This document shows, in pieces, positions 56,990 to 64,000 of a stretch of DNA of 64,000 nt. The translations under genes were made by a program, and so were the position numbers. The DNA comes from Okapia johnstoni (Eukaryota > Chordata > Mammalia > Artiodactyla > Giraffidae): positions 24,117,405-24,181,404 of the forward strand of contig CM044322.1 of the NCBI GenBank assembly GCA_024291935.2. Reading direction: 5' to 3'. Each line of letters starts with the position of its first letter. Position 1 is the first letter of the stretch. Under the pieces are notes generated by a model that ran no database searches, had not been told where the DNA came from, and saw only the letters and a list, made by a program, of their open reading frames with translations.

Positions 56990-57373
56990 CTCTTTACCCA
57001 AGTCCTCTGTATCCCCTCCGAGCACCTCAGTATCTTACACCTTCATGTTAGATCTTGATGGAACCTCTGAAATTACCCCTTTGTTTTACAGTGAAGAAAG
57101 TGCAGAGATGTGAGGTTAAGCAGTTTACTCAAATGGCTCAATTAGGAACAGTAATACTGTTTATATGAGAAGTGTGACCTCACAGCTGTAAATATTGGCA
57201 GAAAAAAAAAAGGTTTGGGGAGAATTGACCTACCAACATCAGGGTTTCATTAATGACTGCTTTGGGCTTGGATATACTGATTTATTTCATGCCCAGTGTT
57301 TTTAAAACTGGCTTCATTTTTGTTTTCTGTAGCATGCTAATCAAATGTAATTTAAAAATCTTCTTCCTTTCAG
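56990..57373. other. end of ANKRD45 last intron
   Basis: Single-copy sequence ending in acceptor CTTCCTTTCAG. Confidence 0.5.
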
Positions 57374-57405
57374 GTCAAGTGAAAAGTGCCAAATCTGTAT
57401 TATAA
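57374..57405 (+). CDS. ANKRD45: ANKRD45 last coding exon
   Basis: Terminal exon: acceptor CCTTTCAG|GT, joining phase 1 from the exon at 44,174-44,312. In the conserved frame it reads QVKSAKSV, identical to the human protein, then L and TAA at 57,403-57,405. Human continues for about 15 further residues. Here the corresponding bases are still visible (57,402-57,446: I SHGQRRSQDHT FC stop) but lie in another frame, displaced by +2 nt. The protein is therefore either truncated, or the other frame is reached through the candidate exon at 44,588. Without the undetected ankyrin exon the four pieces total about 206 codons. With a family-length exon they would total about 261, against about 266 in human. 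Confidence 0.88.
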
Positions 57406-57952
57406 GCCACGGTCAGAGAAGAAGTCAAGATCATACCTTCTGTTGAGTATGTGTTTTAATAACAGGCCACATCATCTTCTATATCTATAAAGGGAAACCT
57501 GTCCGTGCTCACTGAAGTTAAGAAAATAGATGTGGGGTTTTATAAAAATGTTTAAATATGAAATTAAATCATGCTTGTTTTGTTTTATCCCATTCAGCAT
57601 GCTTATGTCCAGACTTTCTGGCCTTGCCTCTGCCCTTGCAAGTCAGTCTAATGTGAGTTTCACGTGCTCCTTCCAGAGAACACTTGAGTATGAATCACTC
57701 ACAAAGACCAGATGGGAGTTATAAAAGCTGCTTAGAGAATCTGACAATTTTCTGTGTAATTGAGGCAGGGAATTTCTGTTCAATTGAAGGACTTTTATTT
57801 TTTTAAAGACACATTGACCATTTCTGGAGGAAAAATTTGTTCTCCCTTCCTCAAAAGGAAAGCTATGGGATGGCATTCTGGAGCAAGGAAATATTAAGGA
57901 TTGTTCAGATGAGAATCCTCTGCTTATACAAATATTACTTTCTTACCTCCAA

Positions 57953-57958
57953 AATAAA
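57953..57958 (+). terminator. ANKRD45: candidate ANKRD45 polyadenylation signal AATAAA
   Basis: First canonical hexamer in single-copy DNA after the last exon, 548 bases past the stop and before the next SINE. Confidence 0.45.
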
Positions 57959-57991
57959 ATTCACCTTTAAGGTGGGATGTGGTCTCCTAGT

Positions 57992-58211
57992 GGGCTTCTC
58001 AGGTGGTGCTAGCGGTAAAGAACCTGCCTGCCAATGCAGGAGATGATAAGAGGTGTGGGTTTGACCCTTGGATCAGGAAGATCTCCTGGAGAAGGACATG
58101 GCTACCCACTCCAGTATTCTTGCTTGGGGAATCCCATGGACAGGCAACAACAGTTCACAGGGTCACATAGAGTCAGACACGACTGAAGTGACTAAGCATG
58201 CATGCATACAC
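57992..58211 (+). mobile_element. Bov-tA SINE
   Basis: Forward Bov-tA. A 13-bp target repeat with one mismatch, GTGGTCTCCTAGT/GTGGTCTCTTAGT, lies at 57,979-57,991 and 58,212-58,224. Confidence 0.93.
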
Positions 58212-58321
58212 GTGGTCTCTTAGTAAATCTTATTTCTTTAACCTCCTTCTGTCTTTAAATTGATAAACAGAGATCTGTTTAGTTTTATATTTAGATTTCC
58301 TCTAATCTGTAGGTTTGGCAA

Positions 58322-58487
58322 TCAGTTCAGTTCGGTTCAGTTGCTCAATCGTGTCCGACTCTTTGCGACCCCATGGACTGCAGCATGCCAGGCTTCCCTG
58401 TGCATCACCAACTCCCAGAGCTTGCTCAGACTCATGTCCATTGAGTCGGTGATGCCATCCAACCATCTCATCCTCTGTTGTCCCCTA
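58322..58487 (-). mobile_element. BovB LINE 3' end
   Basis: Reverse 3' terminal BovB fragment beginning CAGTTCAGTTCGGTTCAGTT. Confidence 0.9.
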
Positions 58488-59270
58488 ACTGTATTACACG
58501 TCATTTTCCTTCTGTTTTGTATTACTTAGGTTTTAATATAATTGTTAGTTTCATATTAGTGATTTGAAATGTCTTTTTTTCTAGTTTGTCTAAGAGCCCC
58601 TGAACCTTCTGCCACTCTGTGACTTTCTGGAAAAGTTCTATAGGAAGAAAATTATTCTCTTCTTTGTCCCACCCTAAAAGCTAGTTTTTCATTGTTGAAG
58701 GGAAGGAAAAGAAATGAGCAATTCAGTAACTCCTTGTCAGTTGGCATTTTCTCAGGCACAGTTTTGAGAGAACACTGTATCACAAATGTAAAAGGTTTGA
58801 GATTTTTTTTTTATGTATGAGCCATTCAGGTTTTGTTGCCTTGAGCAGAAGAGTAGGGCAGTGCCTCTCAGCCCCCTCATTGATAGATCTAGTGGGTGTT
58901 CATGGAGTAGTGCAAAGAAGGAGACCAGTGTCTGTTCCATTCTCTCAATTTTGTAGATTGTGAGATGTCTATTCCCTTTAAGCATGGCAATAATTTGGGC
59001 AAAGGCCAGATGCCATTTTGGTCCTTTCTGCTCCAATTCTACATTTTCTGAGCCTTGATCGTGAATATGATACTGTTTTCCAGGCATGTAGTTCTAGTGA
59101 TGAGGAAAAGATTTCTGAATCTCACTTCAAGATTCCTAGATAAGACCAAGTAGAAAATAAACTCTCTCCTTTATTTATCTTTATATCTTGTTCTTGAAAT
59201 TCACATTGGCACCTTCATGTCATTATGATTCCTTTCCTTTCTTACAGACTACTTTTCTCTTTTCAGCAGC
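58488..59270. other. single-copy, unrecognised
   Basis: A 111-codon minus-strand open frame at 58,752-59,087 has no motif that I recognise and no splice or promoter evidence. Otherwise nothing. Confidence 0.35.
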
Positions 59271-59274
59271 TGCT

Positions 59275-59615
59275 ATGAATATGTTTGTGTCCCCCCTCCA
59301 GATTACTATTTTGAAACTTGATGCCCTCTGTGAGAGTATTAGGAGGCGAAGCCTTGGCAGGTGATTAGGTCAGTAAGGATGCTGATCAGGGCCTTTATAT
59401 AAGAGGCCCTAGATGGCTCCCTTGCTCCTTGCACCATGTGAGGTTACAGCAGAAAGATATCCATCTAGAAGGCAGACTCAAGAGAGTCTGCTGGTGTCAT
59501 GAACTTGGCCTTCCCAGCCTCCGGAAGTATGAGAAGTAAATGTTTGTTGTTTATAAAGTACAACAAACCTTATGATGGGTTTGTTACAGCAGTCTGAATG
59601 GGCTGAGACACCAGC
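59275..59615 (+). mobile_element. MaLR-type LTR (MLT1/MST-like)
   Basis: Same order as the LTR at 37.5 kb: 'GAATATGTTTGTGTCCCCCC', 'attaggaggcgaagcc', a TATA-like 'TTTATATAAGAGGCCC', 'cccagcctccggaagtatgaga', and 'tttgttgtttataaag'. Confidence 0.7.
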
Positions 59616-59861
59616 TCCTCTTCATCCTGCTTCAAGATAGGGTAACTTTTTGAAAGTCAATGCTGTCTTTCAACTTTACTTGTCAATTGTGCCTCAATAA
59701 AGCTGAAAAAAGTCAATCCCAACCCTTGGCAAAGCAATCTGTAATTCTCCACTCCGTGATCTCTATCCCCAATTAGTAAGAACTAATCCCTTGGGGCACC
59801 CATAGCATTAATAGCTCCGTACTATATTCTATGTAATTGTTCACATTTGAGCTATAAGCTT

Positions 59862-60094
59862 TTTTTTTAAGCATATTTAGTTGTTTATTTGGCTGTATCA
59901 GGCTTTAGTTGCAGCATGCAGAATCTTTTGTTGTGGTACATGGACTCTCTAGTTGTGCATGGGCTCATAGTTGTGGCACTCAGGCTTAGTTGCTCTGAGG
60001 CATGTGGGATCTTAATTTCTTGACCAGGGATCAAATCAGTGTTTTCTGCATTGCAAGGAGGATTCTTAACCACTGGACCACCAGGGAAGTCCCA
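59862..60094 (-). mobile_element. CHR-type SINE
   Basis: Reverse CHR from a poly-T start to CCACTGGACCACCAGGGAAG. Confidence 0.88.
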
Positions 60095-60920
60095 ACTGTG
60101 AGCTTTTTCAGGGTAGGGACTTTGTCTTGTTTTTCTTCATTCCTAAAGAGCCTGTAGCATAGTAAGTTAGAGAATAATAGTTTTGGCACCACCTTATTCA
60201 TAGAACTCACTAGTCTTCATTCATTTATAGAGCTTGTTCACCTTTATAGAAATGACTCTTGAATCCCGTCTCCATATTTTGCTGTGTCAATGTCCCATGT
60301 CAACTTCTGCTCCTCCAGAAGACAAGTCACACATACATCCAGCATTACGATTGTGTATTTAGTTTGTCCTCCATTTCTAAGCTTTCCTCTTGAGTACCCT
60401 ATTACTTTTTAGTCATGTGATCCTGGTGATTATCAAGGAATTCCTGAATATAATTTTAAGCATTTCACTAATGTGAGGGTCTGAATATATGTTTATATCT
60501 ATAGATCTGTAACTTTAGTAAGTTTTGAGAGACATGGTGTATCTTGTGACCTAATGTTGCATTGAATTATAGGTATATTTACAGGAGTGTCAAAGGTCCT
60601 GATACTTTTTGAATCCTGTCTGAATCCTATTTGAGCTGTTAACTCAGGTAGCTGCATGACTTTGAACTGTTACTTAGGTAGCTGCATGACTTTGAACACC
60701 CACAGAGTAATTAATTACTATTTCAAAGTACATACTAGTAAATTAAATCACATTATTTAAGAGGTAGTAAAACAAAAGGTACATAAGAGTGTTCTGATTA
60801 CTTTTAGATAGTGGTTCCTTAGGCTTTTGTGTTTTTTTCATTGATTGGAAAACTGTAAAACAAAAAGAGGAGGGGGAGGAGATTGGTATGACATCATTAA
60901 GAAAACAGCTAATGTCTGCC
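60095..60920. other. single-copy, unrecognised
   Basis: Contains a 29-base local duplication (GTAGCTGCATGACTTTGAAC at 60,649 and about 60,679). No gene. Confidence 0.4.
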
Positions 60921-60934
60921 ATGACTATCATTTA

Positions 60935-61254
60935 TTTTATTTCTTTATTTCTTTATTTTTTACTTTACAATATTGTATTGGTTTTGCCATACATTGACAT
61001 GAATCCACCATGGGTGTACATGTGCTCTCCATCCTGAATCCCCCTCCCACCTCCCTCCCCATTCCATCCCTCTGGGTCATCTCAGTGCACCAGCCCCGAG
61101 CACCCTGTATCATGCATCGAACCTGGACAGGCAATTCATTTCACATATGATAATTTACATGCTTCAGTGCCATTCTCCCATATCATCCTGCCCTCGCCCT
61201 CTCCCATAGAGTCCAAAAGACTGTTCTATACATCTGTGTCTCTTTTGCTCTGCT
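60935..61254 (-). mobile_element. bovine-type L1 3' end, 5'-truncated, recent
   Basis: Reverse L1 3' UTR with AT-rich tail. Exact 14-bp target repeat ATGACTATCATTTA at 60,921-60,934 and 61,255-61,268. Confidence 0.95.
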
Positions 61255-61268
61255 ATGACTATCATTTA

Positions 61269-61548
61269 ATAAAAGAAAAGAAATATTAACGCCAGAAAAA
61301 ATGGGAAGATATGACCTCAGTATAAGGCTCTACTCTTTAAAATTGAATAAATTAACTTTTAGTATAGACTTCTATGTTTTTCATTTTGCCATATATCAGA
61401 GAACTCATATAATGAATTACAGCTGGCATATGGTCTAGCCTTTGAGATATATTGCTCTTGACAAGCTAAAGCAGTCGGACTGCTACTTAGGTTACCATGA
61501 TTGTGAAAGGCTGACAGTCCATCCCAGTGTTTCATCTAATCTGTGATA
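61269..61548. other. single-copy, unrecognised
   Basis: Nothing recognised. Confidence 0.4.
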
Positions 61549-61549
61549 G

Positions 61550-62035
61550 ATTGCATTTTCTAAGATGGCCGCATCTCTCATCCCACCTGCTCTTCTACAG
61601 TGTGATTGTGACATTCCTCACATAGGGAGGTGGGTCTCTGTTCTCTCATCATGAACCTGGGCAGGCCTGTGACTACAGTAGAAGTAAAACTGTGTGACTT
61701 TCATAGATCATAAAAGATAAAGGTGATACAGTTTCTACCTAGTTTTCTTGAGATGCTGGCTCTTGGAAACCAACCTGTGGAGAGACCTATATGGACAGGC
61801 ACTGAGGCCCAGCTCATAGCCCTGGCTGAGCTCCAGCCAGCAGTCATCAGTGATGTGGGTGAGTCATCTTGGAAGCAAATCCTCCAATTGAACCACCACA
61901 GCTGGTGCTGTATGGAGCGGAGACAAGCCTCTGTTGAGCCATGCCAAAATTGTAGATTTCAGCCAAATAAATAATTGCTGTTTTAAACTACTAAGGTTTG
62001 TGTCTGTTTGTTATGCGGCAATTGATAACATATAA
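61550..62035 (+). mobile_element. MaLR-type LTR (MLT1-like)
   Basis: Words characteristic of MLT1: 'cttggaaaccaacctgtggagagacctatatgga', 'gagtcatcttggaagcaaatcctcca', 'cagccaaataaataattgctgttttaaactactaagg', ending 'gttatgcggcaattgataac'. Confidence 0.75.
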
Positions 62036-62204
62036 ATTTTAGAACTTGGAAGTGAGAAATCCACATAACAAACCCTAAAACATATGGCATTGCCTTTTGG
62101 GACTGGGTAGTATACAGAAGCTGAAATGGGCTAGAGGAGAGTGTTAGTGAAAGCCTGCAGAGCCTTAGATTATTAGCAGTCTTTGAGGCTGGCTGGGAGG
62201 CTCT

Positions 62205-62414
62205 TGGGGCTTCCCTGGTGGCTCAGATGGTGAAGAATGTGCCTGCAATGCAGGAGACCCAGGTTTAGTCCTTTGGTCAGGAAGATCCCATGAAGAAGGG
62301 AATGGCAACCTGCTCCAGTATTTTTGCCTGAAAGATTCCACGGACAGGGGAGCCTGGAGGGCTGTAGTCCATGGGGTCGCAGAGAGTCGGACATGACTGA
62401 GCACAAACTCACGC
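62205..62414 (+). mobile_element. Bov-tA SINE
   Basis: Forward Bov-tA; GGAGGCT occurs on both flanks. Confidence 0.9.
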
Positions 62415-62415
62415 A

Positions 62416-62984
62416 CAGGAGGCTTGTAGTAGGAGTTTTTAGGAAAGAGAGGAAAATGTTATTAGAAGCTAGAGAAAAGGTACCCTTCTTATGTGTTGGT
62501 GGTAAGTTTGGCCACACTTTCATCCAAGTAATGAACTCAGTGATCTTGCTCAGGACTTTTCTAAATAGTGTTCAAGTGCCACCTGTATTCTCCTACTAAA
62601 ACTGGAGAGAGATGAGCCTAAAACGAATAGTTCAGTTTCCCCAAATAAAATTTAAAAGAAATATAAAGGATTCAGTACTTGCTAGGGTTGAAAATAAAAT
62701 TAGTTCTCATTCCTAGCCTTTGTAGATCGCAAAAAGTTATCAAACTAAGTGATGGCTTCTGGGAAAAGATAAAATCTCAGGCAAGATTGTGAGGTCATTG
62801 GGTAAGACCTCAGTGATATTTAGGTGGAATGTCATGGAAATGTTCAGACTCAGTAAGGCTTTGCTAAGCTTCAGACTTGAGGTGGGCTTTCTCAGTGCAG
62901 CTGGAAAGATGGCCTGTAGCTGCACTAGGGGTTATCACCACAGTTAAAGTCAAATGGAAAGAGACTAGCTGTCTCTCGATAATA

Positions 62985-62986
<2 letters not shown>
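62416..62986. other. single-copy, unrecognised
   Basis: Nothing recognised. Confidence 0.4.

Positions 62987-63021
<35 letters not shown>
62985..63021 (+). repeat. (TG)n(TA)n microsatellite
   Basis: Five TG units followed by about 13 TA units. Confidence 0.95.
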
Positions 63022-63024
<3 letters not shown>

Positions 63025-63257
63025 AGGCATCATCTGATTGGTTCTGTCTGAGTCTCATGCTCTGAACCAACCATAGTGTTAGGGGGACAGAGAGCTGTGA
63101 CTAACCAACCTGTTTTGTGCCTGTCTCTGTCAGACAGTGTAGTCTATCATCAGAAGATGGAGTTTGGGTGAGACTGACTGGGAAGCCTCTCAGCTCTCAA
63201 CTCTCAAAGCCATCAAAGTATTCAACTGGCTCTACCACAAATAAGAAGTGTAGAAGT
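63022..63257. other. single-copy, unrecognised
   Basis: Nothing recognised. Confidence 0.4.
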
Positions 63258-63456
63258 TTTAGTCACTCAGTCCTGTCTGATTCTTTGCGACCCCATGGAC
63301 TTTAGCCTGCCAGGATCCTCTGTTCATAGAATTCTCCAGGCAAGAATTCTGGAGTGGGTTGTATTTTCTTCTCTAGGAGATCTTCCCAACCCAGGGATCA
63401 AACCTGGGGTCTCCTGCATTGCAAGCAGATTCTTTACCATCTGAGTCACCAAGGAA
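63258..63456 (-). mobile_element. Bov-tA SINE
   Basis: Reverse Bov-tA with head complement ACCATCTGAGTCACCAAGGA. Confidence 0.88.
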
Positions 63457-64000
63457 AGTACTATACCAAAAAAGGTGAAATATAGATTTATTATTGCTTT
63501 TTTTTTTTTAGCTTTATGGGAAATATTGTTGTGAAAGAAATTTGATCACCTCTGTGTATTCTAGTTATGTGCTATCTCTAGCTCTCAGGACCATATGTAA
63601 TCTAGAGCTGACTCTATGAATTTTGTTCAGGGTTTCTTGAAGTATGGGTATTTTTCCAAAAGCCATGGAGAATCTGGCTTTTAAAATGTAAAAAATTCAT
63701 GACTCTTACCTGGAGGGTCTAGGTGAACCCAGTGAGCCTGAGGGGATAGCACTGGGATAAGAACTAGACAGAACTGGAGGGACATTGCTCAAAGTGATCT
63801 GAGGCATGGCAGTTTAGGAGAGAAATCCAGGTGACAAGCAATAGAGATGATGTTAAGATGAATATGGGAGAAAGGGCAATGAACTTGGTAACCAGAAGGG
63901 CTCAGTAAGGGCAGGTTGGGAATGAGTAAGGAATGGGTCTCTCAGGAGACAGCCTGTGTACAAGACAGCTTTTAGAAAAATATAGTCCTCAGGATTTATG
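63457..64000. other. single-copy or ancient repeat
   Basis: The last 250 bases resemble the unassigned mammal-wide repeat ('atggcagtttaggagagaaatccaggtga'). No gene seen. Confidence 0.35.

Noticed and set aside
58752..59087. 111-codon minus-strand open frame
   Set aside because: There is no recognisable motif, no homology recalled and no splice or promoter evidence; chance is likely.

Overview
This is nuclear DNA from a ruminant, most likely a bovid. The evidence is the dense load of families restricted to ruminants or cetartiodactyls: BovB (RTE) LINEs, BOV-A2 and Bov-tA SINEs with (AGC)n tails, CHR-type tRNA-Glu SINEs and bovine-type L1 3' ends. MIR, L1M and MaLR LTR copies are an older mammalian background. 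The species cannot be resolved by eye.

Two protein genes are supported, both by recognisable protein similarity and splice signals. ANKRD45 (ankyrin repeat domain 45) runs on the + strand from a CpG-rich promoter at about 15.7-16.1 kb to a last exon at 57.37 kb. Its coding exons are at 19,063-19,417, 40,844-40,938, 44,174-44,312 and 57,374-57,405. TEX50, a small testis-expressed gene, lies antisense inside the large ANKRD45 intron, with coding exons 34,853-35,176 and 33,717-33,950 on the - strand. A processed RPL32 pseudogene sits at 51.1-51.6 kb.

Layout. 0-0.7 kb is GC-rich, possibly the edge of another promoter. 0.7-15.1 kb is intergenic: a solo LTR interrupted by a SINE, L1 and BovB fragments, and many SINEs. 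15.7-16.1 kb is the ANKRD45 promoter, with a perfect RFX X-box and a CRE-like site. 19.4-40.8 kb is the large ANKRD45 intron containing TEX50, an LTR, MaLR remnants and stacked SINE/L1 insertions. 40.8-44.6 kb holds two ANKRD45 exons, an inverted BovB pair and a possible cassette exon. 44.7-57.3 kb is the last intron, dominated by L1, including an ancient L1M of about 9 kb containing at least five later insertions. 57.4-64 kb is the ANKRD45 3' end and downstream repeats.

The most notable points are as follows. The ankyrin-repeat exon expected between 19.4 and 40.8 kb was not found by eye. A 58-bp exon-like segment at 44,588 would shift the last exon into another frame. The human-like C-terminal tail is displaced by +2 nt. 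The ANKRD45 promoter X-box contains the start codon of an upstream ORF that overlaps the main start. Several retroelement insertions reuse one target site. No previously undescribed multi-gene system was seen. Calls rest on reading the sequence and on family knowledge recalled from memory; no alignment was run.
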